Position numbers and translations under genes: made by a program
The notes under the pieces: generated by a model
The model's database searches: none
The model's input: only the letters and a program-made list of their open reading frames with translations
What the model was told of the DNA's origin: nothing
Origin: Kribbella steppae
Lineage (GTDB): Bacteria > Actinomycetota > Actinomycetes > Propionibacteriales > Kribbellaceae
Assembly: GCF_004342025.1 (NCBI RefSeq)
Contig: NZ_SLWN01000009.1
Span: forward strand, 326,732-390,731
DNA: 64,000 nt
Direction: 5' to 3'
Shown here: in pieces, positions 43,620 to 52,498 of the stretch
Layout of the letters: each line of letters opens with the position of its first letter
Numbering within the stretch: position 1 is the stretch's first letter

Positions 43620-43693
43620 GACAGCTACCCCTTCTCTGCCCTCGTCATGGTCGAGGGGCTCCCACGAGCTCACCTCTGTGGCCGGCACGCCGG

Positions 43694-45589
43694 CTAATCT
43701 GCCGCCGCGTCCTCCTCCCGGCGGGCGGCCGCGACGTTCATCGCGGTGTGCCGTCCCTCGGCCTTCGCCTGATCCAGCGCGGCGTTGAGGGTGATGGCCG
43801 CGTCGATCAGCGCCAGGTGCGTGAACGCCTGCGGGAAGTTGCCGAGCTGTTCACCGGTCGAGCCGATCTCCTCGGAGTACAGCCCCACGTGGTTGGCGTA
43901 GGTGAGCATCTTCTCGAAGATGAGCCGGGCCTCCTCGAGGCGACCGGCCCGGGCCAGTGCGTCGACGTAGTTGAAGGTGCAGAGCGAGAACGTGCCCTCG
44001 TCGCCGGCCAGGCCGTCCGGCGAAGCGGCCGGGTTGTAGCGGTAGACCAGACTGTCGACCACGAGCTCGGATTCCATCGCGTCCAGCGTGGACAGCCACA
44101 TCGGGTCGTTGGGTGTGATCATACCGACCGTTGCCATCCGCAACATTGACGAGTCGAGGACGGTGTCGTCGTAGTGCTGCACGAACGCTCCGACCTTCTC
44201 GTTCCAGCCGCGTTGCATCACCTGGTTGTAGATCGTGTCCCGGCTGTTGGTCCAGCGGTCCACCGCCCCCGGCCGGCCATGCTCCGCGGCCATCCGGATC
44301 GCCCGGTCGAAGGCGACCCAGCTCATCACCCGGCCATAGGTGAAGTCCTTCTGCCCACCGCGCGTCTCCCAGATCCCCTCACCCGGCAGGTCCCAGTTGT
44401 CGGTCAGCCAGTCGACGATGCCACGCAGCGCGATCCAGCCGCTGTGGCCGAGCTCGATACCGTGCTGATCCGCGAAGTAGATGCTGTCCAGCGCCTCGCC
44501 GAAGATGTCCATCTGCCGCTGGTCCGAGGCACCGTTGCCGATCCGCACCGGCCGGGAACCTCGGTAGCCCTCGAGATGCTCGAGCGACTCCTCGACCAGG
44601 TCGGACGAACCGTCCACGCGGTACATGATGTTGAGCGGACCGCCTTTGCCCGTGGTCTTCTCCTGGACGCGGTCCCGCAACCACGCACAGAACTCGGCCG
44701 CCTCCTCGGTGAAGCCCATGCCGAGCAGTGCGTACACGGAGAACGAGGCGTCCCGCACCCAGGTGTAGCGGTAGTCCCAGTTGCGCTCGCCGCCGACCTG
44801 TTCGGGCAACCCGGCAGTGGGTGCGGCCACCAGCGCGCCGGTCGGCGCGTACGTCATCAGTTTCAGTGTGATCGCCGAGCGCTGCAGCATCTCCCGCCAC
44901 CGGCCGGTGTACGTCGACTTGGACAGCCACTCCCGCCAGAAGGTCGTGGCGTCTTCGAACATCCCGGTGAACTCCGCGATCCCGATCTCCCGGGGTGGCC
45001 CGTCGGCCGCCGACTCCAGCACCAGCCCCCGGACCTGCCCGGCTGACATCGCATAGTCGATGTGGATGTCGCCACCGTCCACCCGTACCTGCGCCAACCG
45101 CTCGTCACCCGGCTCACGGACCGCGTGCAACGTCAGGGTCAGGTCGTCGGTCACGAAGACCGCGCCCAGCTCGACCAGCTGCGTCTCGTGTTCCTGGCGG
45201 CCGTAGTCGAACCGGGGCGCGATGTCCACCTCGAAGTCGATCCGCCCCCGCACGCACCGCATCATCCGCAGGATCCGGTGGTTCGCGGTGGGCTGCTTGC
45301 CGGCCGGCGGCATGAAGTCGACGACCTCGCCGACGCCGTCCTCGGTCATGAACCGGGTGATCAGGATCGCGGTGTCCGGGAAGTACAGCTGCCGGCTCGT
45401 GACGCCGGCGCCGGTCGCCCGGGCCCGGAAGTAGCCGCCGCGCTCCTGGTCGAGCAATGCGGCGAAGACGCTCGGCGAGTCGAACCGTGGACAGCAGAAC
45501 CAGTCGATGGACCCGTCCGTGGTCACCAGTGCGGCAGTCTGCAGGTCGCCGATCAACCCGTGGTCGGCGATGGGGGGGTAGTCGGCCAT
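43694..45589 (-). CDS. Glycoside hydrolase family 15 protein (glucoamylase/trehalase-like)
   Basis: A 631-residue cytoplasmic protein without a signal peptide. The N-terminal beta-sandwich begins YPPIADHGLIGDLQTAALVTTDGSIDWFCCPRF (shortened: IGDLQTAALV, IDWFCCPRFDSPSVFA). The (alpha/alpha)6 barrel has NWDYRYTWVRDASF, an active-site segment typical of GH15, and YSEEIGSTGEQLGNFPQAFTHLALI near the end. Actinobacterial members of this type often act on trehalose. It overlaps the NDH-2 gene by 37 nt. Confidence 0.92.
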   Translation of the reverse strand: MADYPPIADHGLIGDLQTAALVTTDGSIDWFCCPRFDSPSVFAALLDQERGGYFRARATGAGVTSRQLYFPDTAILITRFMTEDGVGEVVDFMPPAGKQPTANHRILRMMRCVRGRIDFEVDIAPRFDYGRQEHETQLVELGAVFVTDDLTLTLHAVREPGDERLAQVRVDGGDIHIDYAMSAGQVRGLVLESAADGPPREIGIAEFTGMFEDATTFWREWLSKSTYTGRWREMLQRSAITLKLMTYAPTGALVAAPTAGLPEQVGGERNWDYRYTWVRDASFSVYALLGMGFTEEAAEFCAWLRDRVQEKTTGKGGPLNIMYRVDGSSDLVEESLEHLEGYRGSRPVRIGNGASDQRQMDIFGEALDSIYFADQHGIELGHSGWIALRGIVDWLTDNWDLPGEGIWETRGGQKDFTYGRVMSWVAFDRAIRMAAEHGRPGAVDRWTNSRDTIYNQVMQRGWNEKVGAFVQHYDDTVLDSSMLRMATVGMITPNDPMWLSTLDAMESELVVDSLVYRYNPAASPDGLAGDEGTFSLCTFNYVDALARAGRLEEARLIFEKMLTYANHVGLYSEEIGSTGEQLGNFPQAFTHLALIDAAITLNAALDQAKAEGRHTAMNVAAARREEDAAAD

Positions 45590-46950
45590 GATGGGTCGTC
45601 TCCTGTTCGGTTGCGGTAGAGATCGGCGCCGCCGGGCGCGACCTGCTGCATCGTGAAGGCTCGTTCGCGCCGGGTCTCCCGGCTGAAGGCGATCGCCCAG
45701 CCGAGCACCGCCCCGAAGCGGTTACGGAACCCGGTCAGGAAGGCGATGTGGATGCCGAGCCAGGAAAGCCAGCCGAGCCGGCCGCTCAGGTGCACCCGAC
45801 CGACCGAAACGACAGCCTGACCGCGCGCGATGTAGGCCGCGGAGCCCAGGTCGCGGTACTTGAACGGCTTCGGCGGACCGGTCTGCCCGTCCATCTCGTT
45901 CCTGATCCGCTTCGCCGCGTAGTACCCGGTCTGCATCGCCACCTCGCCGACGCCGGGAAGGTCGTCGAGGCTCATCACGTCACCGACCACCGAGATCTCC
46001 GGGTGGCCGGGCAGGGTGAGATCAGGCTGGACCTTGATCCGCCCGGCCCTGTCCTGCTCCCCGCCTGCCGCCTTCGCGAGCTCATCGGCGACCGGCTGCG
46101 CCGCCACCCCGGCGGCCCACAGCACGGTTCCCACCTCGTACGGCGTACTCGCGCCGTCGGGTCCCCGGACCACCAACCCGTGCTGGTCGACGTTGGTGAC
46201 GATCGACCCCAGGTGGAGCTCGACGCCGAGGTCGGTCAGTGCGGCGGCTGCCTTGGCGGACAGCTTCGGGCCGAACGGCGCGAGCGGCGCGTCGCCGCCG
46301 TCGAAGAGCAGCACCTTGGCCTCGGTGGGATCGATGTCGTGGAACTGCTTGCTCAGCGTCGTCGTGGCCAGCTCACGGATCTGCCCGGCCAGCTCGACAC
46401 CCGTCGGGCCGGCGCCGACCAGCGCGAACGAGAGCCACCGCCGGCGCTCGGCGGGATCGGTGGCCGTCTGGGCCATCTCGAACGCACCGAAGACCCGGCG
46501 CCGGATCAGCAACGCATCGGCCAGGGTCTTCATCCCGGGTGCGAACTCGGCGAACTCGTCATGCCCGAAGTACGACTGCCGCACGCCGGCGGCCAGGATC
46601 AGGTCGTCGTACGGGAACTCGATCTCGCCGCCGGTCGGCCGAGTCGCGTGCACGATGCGGGCCTGGACGTCGAAACCGGTCACCTCGGCGAGCACGCAGT
46701 CGACGTTGGTGTACCTGCGCAGTATCGCCCGCAGCGGCATCGCGACCTGGCCCTCGGACAGCATCCCGGTGGCGCACTGGTACAGCAGCGGTTGGAACAG
46801 GTGATGGGCGGCGCGGTCCACCAGAGTGACCTGCACCCGTCGGCGCCGGAACGCACGCGCTGCGAACAGACCGGCGAAGCCCCCGCCCACGATCACCACC
46901 CGGCGAGGCTCCGATCGATCCTCCGCGCCGCTCCTGGTCCGCTGTCTCAT
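45553..46950 (-). CDS. ndh: Type II NADH dehydrogenase
   Basis: A 465-residue non-proton-pumping NADH:quinone oxidoreductase. Two dinucleotide folds: VVIVGGGFAGLFAARAF (FAD) and FALVGAGPTGVELAGQI (NADH). The FAD-contact motif VVGDVM and the YRDLGSAAYIARGQAV and GWLSWLGIHIAFL segments near the membrane end fit NDH-2. ATG 46950 follows AGGAGG. It would feed quinol to the cytochrome bd genes of the same run. Confidence 0.93.
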   Translation of the reverse strand: MRQRTRSGAEDRSEPRRVVIVGGGFAGLFAARAFRRRRVQVTLVDRAAHHLFQPLLYQCATGMLSEGQVAMPLRAILRRYTNVDCVLAEVTGFDVQARIVHATRPTGGEIEFPYDDLILAAGVRQSYFGHDEFAEFAPGMKTLADALLIRRRVFGAFEMAQTATDPAERRRWLSFALVGAGPTGVELAGQIRELATTTLSKQFHDIDPTEAKVLLFDGGDAPLAPFGPKLSAKAAAALTDLGVELHLGSIVTNVDQHGLVVRGPDGASTPYEVGTVLWAAGVAAQPVADELAKAAGGEQDRAGRIKVQPDLTLPGHPEISVVGDVMSLDDLPGVGEVAMQTGYYAAKRIRNEMDGQTGPPKPFKYRDLGSAAYIARGQAVVSVGRVHLSGRLGWLSWLGIHIAFLTGFRNRFGAVLGWAIAFSRETRRERAFTMQQVAPGGADLYRNRTGDDPSWPTTPPSPTTG

Positions 46951-46966
46951 CGACTGGCCTCCTGGA

Positions 46967-48343
46967 TCATCCGGCCGGGTCGTGCCAGATCACGCCGTGC
47001 GGCAGCAGGGCGTCGGCCTCCTTGGGCCCCCAACTGCCCTTGGCGTACGGGATCACGGGAAGGGCGTCACCGAGGACCGGCTCGACCACTCGCCAGGCGG
47101 CCTCGACCGTGTCCTGCGCGGCGAAGAGCGCCTGCCGGCCCAGGAGCGCCGCCCCGATCAGCCGGTCGTACGGTCGCTGGTCGGATCCCGGCGCCTCGGC
47201 GAAGGTGAGGTCCTCGGCCTGCGCGGACCAGCCGGCGCCGGGCTTCTTGCCGGTCAGGGTGAGCCCGACCTGGCTCTCCGGCCAGATCCGGAACCGCAGC
47301 ATGTTCGCGCCGGCGGAACTCCCGAGCTCGAAGAAGTCCTGCGGTGGGCGCCGGAACCGGACCACCACCTCGGTCGCGGTGACCGGCATGCACTTCCCGG
47401 CGCGGATCGCGATCGGTACTCCGGCCCAGCGCCAGGTGTCGAGGGCGAGCCGGACCGCGACGTAGCTCTCGGTCCGCGACTGAGGGTCGACGCCGGCGAC
47501 GTCCAGATAGCCGTCGTACTGCCCGAGCACCGTGTCGTCGGCGGTGAGCGGGCGCAGTGACTTGATCACCCCGGTCTTCTGAGACCGCCAAGCGGCATCG
47601 TCGAGGTGGCCCGGCGGATCGGCCACGACGCTCGCGAGCACCTGCAGCATGTGGTTCTGGAGGACGTCGCGGATCGCCCCGGTGCGGTCGTAGAAGCTGC
47701 CCCGGTCGGACACGTCGAAGCTCTCCGCCATGGTGATCTGGATGCTCTCCACGTGATCGCGGTTGAGCAGCGGTTCGATCACCGAGTTGGCGAAGCGGGC
47801 GAACAGCACGTTCTCCAGCGGGTCCAGCCCGAGCCAGTGGTCCACCCGGTAGATGGCGTCCTCGGGGAAGACCTTGTTCATGGTCGCGTTGAGCTTCTGG
47901 GCGCTGGCCAGGTCGGTGCCGAACGGCTTCTCGACCATCACCCGGGCACCGTCGGCCTTGCCCGCGGTCGCGATGCCCTCGGCGATCCGGCCGAACAACG
48001 GCGGCGGCACCTCGAGGTAGAACAGCGCCCGTCCGCCGGTGCCGATCTCGTCGGCCATCGCGGCGTACGTCGCGTTGTCGTCGAGGTCGCCGTCGATGTA
48101 GCGCAGGAGGCCGAGCATGCCGGCCGCGGCGGGGCTGTCCGGGTCGATCCCGTTGGCCTGCAACGATGCCGCGGCGTACGCGCGGAACTGGTCGATTCCC
48201 CAGCCGCTCTTGGCCACCCCGACGATCGGTACGTCGAGCACGCCCCGGTCGACCAGCCCGACCAGAGCAGGGAAGGTCTCCAGCTTCGCGAGGTCACCGG
48301 TCGCTCCGAAGATGACCAGCGCGTCCATGTCGGCGGTTGGCAT
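46967..48343 (-). CDS. Glucose-6-phosphate dehydrogenase-like protein, atypical active site
   Basis: A 458-residue G6PD-family protein with IFGATGDLAKLETFPAL (nucleotide fold), VEKPFGTDL and LQNHMLQVLA, which contains the catalytic His. The substrate motif, RIDHYLGKE in classical enzymes, reads RVDHWLGLD (166-174): the phosphate-binding Lys is Leu. The Lys-rich K-x-K after GDLAK is also lost. It may oxidise another sugar phosphate or use a different cofactor. It lies between GMC and NDH-2 genes. Confidence 0.85.
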   Translation of the reverse strand: MPTADMDALVIFGATGDLAKLETFPALVGLVDRGVLDVPIVGVAKSGWGIDQFRAYAAASLQANGIDPDSPAAAGMLGLLRYIDGDLDDNATYAAMADEIGTGGRALFYLEVPPPLFGRIAEGIATAGKADGARVMVEKPFGTDLASAQKLNATMNKVFPEDAIYRVDHWLGLDPLENVLFARFANSVIEPLLNRDHVESIQITMAESFDVSDRGSFYDRTGAIRDVLQNHMLQVLASVVADPPGHLDDAAWRSQKTGVIKSLRPLTADDTVLGQYDGYLDVAGVDPQSRTESYVAVRLALDTWRWAGVPIAIRAGKCMPVTATEVVVRFRRPPQDFFELGSSAGANMLRFRIWPESQVGLTLTGKKPGAGWSAQAEDLTFAEAPGSDQRPYDRLIGAALLGRQALFAAQDTVEAAWRVVEPVLGDALPVIPYAKGSWGPKEADALLPHGVIWHDPAG

Positions 48344-48377
48344 AGAGGTTCTCCTATTCAGTTCGGGTCTGCTGGGC

Positions 48378-49955
48378 TCAGCGGAGTCGGTCGAGGATGT
48401 GGTCGCCGACCCGGAGCGCGTTCGCGATCGCGGTCAGCGAGGGGTTCACGGCACCGATGCTCGGGAAGAAGCTGGTGTCGACGACGTAGAGGTTGTCGAG
48501 ATCGTGGGCTTTGCAGTTCACGTCGAGCGCCGAGCTCGCCGGGTCGTCGCCGAACCGCACGGTGCCGGCCTGGTGAGCGGTCGCGCCGATGGGCATCCCC
48601 TTGTGCAGGTAGATGCTGTGGTCGAGCAACTTGTGCTCGTGCATCCCGAGGTCGCCGAGCATGTCCTGCAACTTGTGCCGGAGCCGGTTGACCCCCTCGA
48701 CGTTGTTCTTCTCGTCGAGGGCCAGCTGGATCGATCCGTCCGCGCGCACGGTGACCCGGTTGTCCGGCTGCGGCAGGTCCTCACCGCACAGCCAGAAGTC
48801 GACCGCGTGGTGGGCGATCATCTCGAACGGCATGCCCGGTGAGACCTTGCCGGCCCAGCGTGGCGCGCCGCTGCGGACCTGCTCGGTATCGGACTTGCCC
48901 AGCATCTGGATCCCGCCGAGCGGGTAGTCCCAGTCGTCGGCGCCGAGGTACCAGTCGTTCATCGCCAGGGTCTTCTGGAACAGGGTCGGGTTCGGCTCCT
49001 TCGACACCGCCATCAGCGCGAGGTTGTTGTGCCGCAGGTAGTGGCGGCCGACGACGTCAGAGCTGTTCGCGAGACCCTGCGGATGGCGGTCGTTCGCCGA
49101 CTTCAGCAGCAGTACGGCGGAGTTGACCGCACCGCAGGCGACGACCACGAGGTCCGCGCTGAACTGAACGGTTGACCCGTCGATCTCGGTCACGACCTGC
49201 GAGACGGTCCGTCCGGTCGGGTCGGTCTCCAGCCGCAGCACGTGCGCGTTCGTCAGCATCGAGACGTTCTCGTGCTGCAGCGCCGGGTCGACACAGATCA
49301 CCTGTGCATCCGACTTCGCCTGCAGCAGGCACGGGAACCCGTCCACTCGGTCGCACCGGATGCAGACGCTCTCCCTGGTCGCGCGGCCGTGCTCGTCCTG
49401 GACGAGGTCGACGCCGATCGGCAGGTGGAACGGATGCAGCCCCTGCTTGTCCAGGTCGTTGCTCAACTGCTGGATCCGGGGCTCGTGCTCGACCGGCGCG
49501 AAACGGTACTCCGCACTGGCCGACCCCTCGGTGGGATCCTCGCCGTGGCGGCCGTGAACCCGGTACAGGTGCTCGGCCTCGGTGTAGTACGGCTCGAGAT
49601 CGTCGTACCCCAGCGGCCACGCGGGCGAGATGCCACCGTGGTGCCGGATTTCGCCGAAGTCCTGTGGCCGCAGCCGGAACAGCGCGGCGCCGTAGAACTT
49701 GGTGTTCCCGCCGACGTAGTAGTTGACCTCCGGCGGGAACTCGTGGCCGTGCGCGTCGTACCAGAACTCCGGCGCGCGGTACCGGCCCTCGACGAACACC
49801 GACGAGGAGTCCCAGTTCTGGCGTTCTCGCGGTAGGTAGTCCCCCCGTTCGAGCAGGAGGACCCGCTTACCGGACGGCGCCAGCCGATGGGCCAGCGTGC
49901 CGCCTCCCGCGCCGGTACCGATGATAATCACGTCGTAGTGCTGGTCTCCTGCCAT
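48378..49955 (-). CDS. GMC-family FAD oxidoreductase
   Basis: A 525-residue flavoprotein: VIIIGTGAGGGTLAHRLA at the N-terminus, a NYYVGGNTKFYGAALFRL segment, and the C-terminal GMC motif SFFPSIGAVNPSLTAIANALRV. A CIRCDRVDGFPC cysteine pattern is present. It has no Tat signal, so it is probably cytoplasmic. The substrate may be a sugar, polyol or sugar acid, which would fit the G6PD-like neighbour. ATG 49955. Confidence 0.9.
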   Translation of the reverse strand: MAGDQHYDVIIIGTGAGGGTLAHRLAPSGKRVLLLERGDYLPRERQNWDSSSVFVEGRYRAPEFWYDAHGHEFPPEVNYYVGGNTKFYGAALFRLRPQDFGEIRHHGGISPAWPLGYDDLEPYYTEAEHLYRVHGRHGEDPTEGSASAEYRFAPVEHEPRIQQLSNDLDKQGLHPFHLPIGVDLVQDEHGRATRESVCIRCDRVDGFPCLLQAKSDAQVICVDPALQHENVSMLTNAHVLRLETDPTGRTVSQVVTEIDGSTVQFSADLVVVACGAVNSAVLLLKSANDRHPQGLANSSDVVGRHYLRHNNLALMAVSKEPNPTLFQKTLAMNDWYLGADDWDYPLGGIQMLGKSDTEQVRSGAPRWAGKVSPGMPFEMIAHHAVDFWLCGEDLPQPDNRVTVRADGSIQLALDEKNNVEGVNRLRHKLQDMLGDLGMHEHKLLDHSIYLHKGMPIGATAHQAGTVRFGDDPASSALDVNCKAHDLDNLYVVDTSFFPSIGAVNPSLTAIANALRVGDHILDRLR

Positions 49956-50011
49956 CTATCCAGCCTTCGCCGAGAGCGGCGCCTGAGCCTCATCCTCTTT
50001 GGATGATTGAG

Positions 50012-50995
50012 CTAGGTACTCAGCCGGTGACGGAACACGAAGTACGACCAGGTCTGGTACAGCAGCACCAAGGGGAAGCACACCAGCGCGACCACGCTCA
50101 TCACCGTGAGCGCGTAGTCGGCCGATGCCGCGTTGGCCACGGTGAGGCTGTTCGCAGGATCCGTACTGGACACCAGGACCTGTGGGTAGAGGGCGGCGAA
50201 CAGTCCAGCCACAGCACACGCCATCGCCGTCGCCGACAGGACGAACGCCGTACCGTCGCGCGCCCGGTGCACTGCCCAGATGGAGACGACCAGCGCCGCC
50301 GGGCCGACGGCCAGCGGCAGGACCGGCGCCCAGCCGTGGTCGGAGATGACCAGGAGCCAGACCGTGTAGACCGTGACCACCACAAAGCCCACCCAGCCGA
50401 ACCCGCGAGCGGCGCGGTGTGCTCGCTCACGCAGCTCACCAGTGGTCCTGATGCCGAGGAACGTCGCCCCGTTCACGAGACAGAGCACCACCAGCGTCAC
50501 CCCGGTCCACAGGCCGAACGGCGTGAAGAGATCCCAGAACGAGCCCGTGAACTCGCCGTCCGCGTCAATGGGCAGACCCGCGACCAGGTCACCCAGCGCG
50601 ATCCCGAGCACGAGCGGGGCCAGCAGGCTGCCGGTCGTCAGTGTTCCGCTCCACAGCCGGCGCCAGCCGGGCCGGTCGACCTTGCCGCGGAACTCGAAGG
50701 ACACGCCGCGGGCGATCAGCGCCACCAACAACAGCACGACCGCGAGGTAACTCGCCGAGAACCAGGTGGCGTACCAGTCTGGGAAGGCGGCGAAGATCCC
50801 CGCACCGCCGACGATCAGCCAGACCTCGTTGCCGTCCCAGAACGGGCCGATGGTGTTGATCGCCACCCGGCGCTCGCGTCCGGTCCGGCCGAGAACCCGA
50901 TGCAACATCCCGACACCGAAGTCGAAGCCCTCCAGGACGAAGAAGCCGGTCCACAGGATCGCGATGATCACGAACCACAGCTCGGGTAGTCCCAC
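50012..50995 (-). CDS. cydB: Cytochrome bd ubiquinol/menaquinol oxidase subunit II
   Basis: A 327-residue membrane protein with about 8-9 helices: ELWFVIIAILWTGFFVLEGFD (shortened: GFFVLEGFDFGVGML), NTIGPFWDGNEVWLI and GVSFEFRGKV. It forms the terminal oxidase with CydA. GTG 50995 follows GGAGG by 5 nt and lies 21 nt after cydA. Confidence 0.95.
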   Translation of the reverse strand: MGLPELWFVIIAILWTGFFVLEGFDFGVGMLHRVLGRTGRERRVAINTIGPFWDGNEVWLIVGGAGIFAAFPDWYATWFSASYLAVVLLLVALIARGVSFEFRGKVDRPGWRRLWSGTLTTGSLLAPLVLGIALGDLVAGLPIDADGEFTGSFWDLFTPFGLWTGVTLVVLCLVNGATFLGIRTTGELRERAHRAARGFGWVGFVVVTVYTVWLLVISDHGWAPVLPLAVGPAALVVSIWAVHRARDGTAFVLSATAMACAVAGLFAALYPQVLVSSTDPANSLTVANAASADYALTVMSVVALVCFPLVLLYQTWSYFVFRHRLST

Positions 50996-51016
50996 AGCCG
51001 CCTCCCGGAACGTTCG

Positions 51017-52414
51017 CTAGTAGGTGATCGCCGGCGTACGGGGATCGCGGCCGGGCTCTTCCTCGCCATGCTCGAGTTCGAGGCCGCGCCGCGCGTAGCG
51101 CAGCATCAGAAAGAGGTAGACGATCCCGAGCAGCAGGTAGACGGCGACCAGCACCCCGATGCTGATCGCGAGCTCGGTCGTGCTGACCGAGGTGGACACG
51201 CCGTCCGCGGTCTTCATGAGCCCCTGGACGATCCACGGCTGGCGCCCGTTCTCGGTCAGCATCCAGCCGGCCGTGTTCATCAGGAACGGCGCCAGCACCG
51301 CCCAGGTCGCCACCGCGAGGAACAGTCGCGACTCCTTGAGCTTCTTGCGGTACAGCAGCCAGGCGCCCCAGAGGGCGAGCAGCGTGATCAGGCTGCCGAG
51401 GTAGGCCATCACCCGCATCGACCAGTACTGCACGAACACGTTCGGCACGTAGTCGCCTTGGCCGTACTGCTGGACGTCGGCCGCCTGCAGTTGGTTGAGC
51501 CCCTCCACCTCGCCGTTCCACGTGCCGGTGGCGAGCAAGGACAGTAGATGAGGTACTTCGAGCACCTGGGTCGGGTCCTCGTCCCTCCTGCCGCCGCCGA
51601 TCTGGAACAGCGAGAACGAGCAGGGCTGACAGGTCTCCCACTGCGCCTCGGCGGCCGAGATCTTCATCGGCTGGTACTCCGCCTCCACCACACCGAGGTG
51701 GCTGCCGACCCCCAAGGCCAGGAACGAGACCGGAACCAGGACGATGATCGCGAGCTTGGCCGAGCCGCGGAAGAGTCCGCCGTGCTCGTTGCGCCTGAGC
51801 TGCCACGCGGACACTGCCAGCATCAGCACGGCTCCGGTCAGCAGCGAGGCCAGGATCACGTGGATGTAGCCCCAGACGAACACGGGGTTCGTGAACAGGG
51901 CACCGATCGAGCTGAGCTGTGGCCGCCCGGTCTGGGCGTCGGTGGTGTAGCCCACTGGGTGCTGCATCCACGAGTTCGCGGCCATGATGAACGCCGCCGA
52001 GAGCGAGGCCCCAACGGCAACCAGCCAGATCGTGGCGAGGTGGATCCGCCGGGGCAGCACGTTCCAGCCGAAGACCCACAGTCCCAGGAACGTCGACTCC
52101 AGGAAGAACGCCGCCAGTCCCTCCATCGCCAGTGGTGCACCGAACACGTCGCCGACGAACCGCGAGTACGCCGACCAGTTCATGCCGAACTGGAACTCCT
52201 GCACCAACCCGGTGACGACCCCGACCGCGATGTTGATCAGCAGCAGGTGGCCGAAGAACCGGGTCAGCCGCTTGTGGTCCTCCTTGCCCGATCGATACCA
52301 CTTGGTGTGCAGGACGGCTACCAGGAACGCCAGCCCGATCGTCACCGGGACGAAGACGAAGTGGTAGATGGTGGTAGTGGCGAACTGGATGCGCGCCAGA
52401 TCGGTCGGGTCCAT
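51017..52414 (-). CDS. cydA: Cytochrome bd oxidase subunit I
   Basis: A 465-residue quinol oxidase subunit. His18 in TTIYHFVFVPVTIGLAF corresponds to a heme b595/d ligand. The quinol-site motif ENGRQPWIVQG is intact, and the length suggests the short Q-loop subfamily. ATG 52414 follows AGGAAAGG; the upstream extension of the frame is not conserved-looking. It reduces O2 with high affinity without pumping protons. Confidence 0.96.
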   Translation of the reverse strand: MDPTDLARIQFATTTIYHFVFVPVTIGLAFLVAVLHTKWYRSGKEDHKRLTRFFGHLLLINIAVGVVTGLVQEFQFGMNWSAYSRFVGDVFGAPLAMEGLAAFFLESTFLGLWVFGWNVLPRRIHLATIWLVAVGASLSAAFIMAANSWMQHPVGYTTDAQTGRPQLSSIGALFTNPVFVWGYIHVILASLLTGAVLMLAVSAWQLRRNEHGGLFRGSAKLAIIVLVPVSFLALGVGSHLGVVEAEYQPMKISAAEAQWETCQPCSFSLFQIGGGRRDEDPTQVLEVPHLLSLLATGTWNGEVEGLNQLQAADVQQYGQGDYVPNVFVQYWSMRVMAYLGSLITLLALWGAWLLYRKKLKESRLFLAVATWAVLAPFLMNTAGWMLTENGRQPWIVQGLMKTADGVSTSVSTTELAISIGVLVAVYLLLGIVYLFLMLRYARRGLELEHGEEEPGRDPRTPAITY

Positions 52415-52498
52415 CGAAGACCTTTCCTCGGGCTGATCACCCTGGTCGGAAGAGTTCGTCCTTCCTGGCAGGCTCACGTGAGCGCCGCCGTCGGCGCA

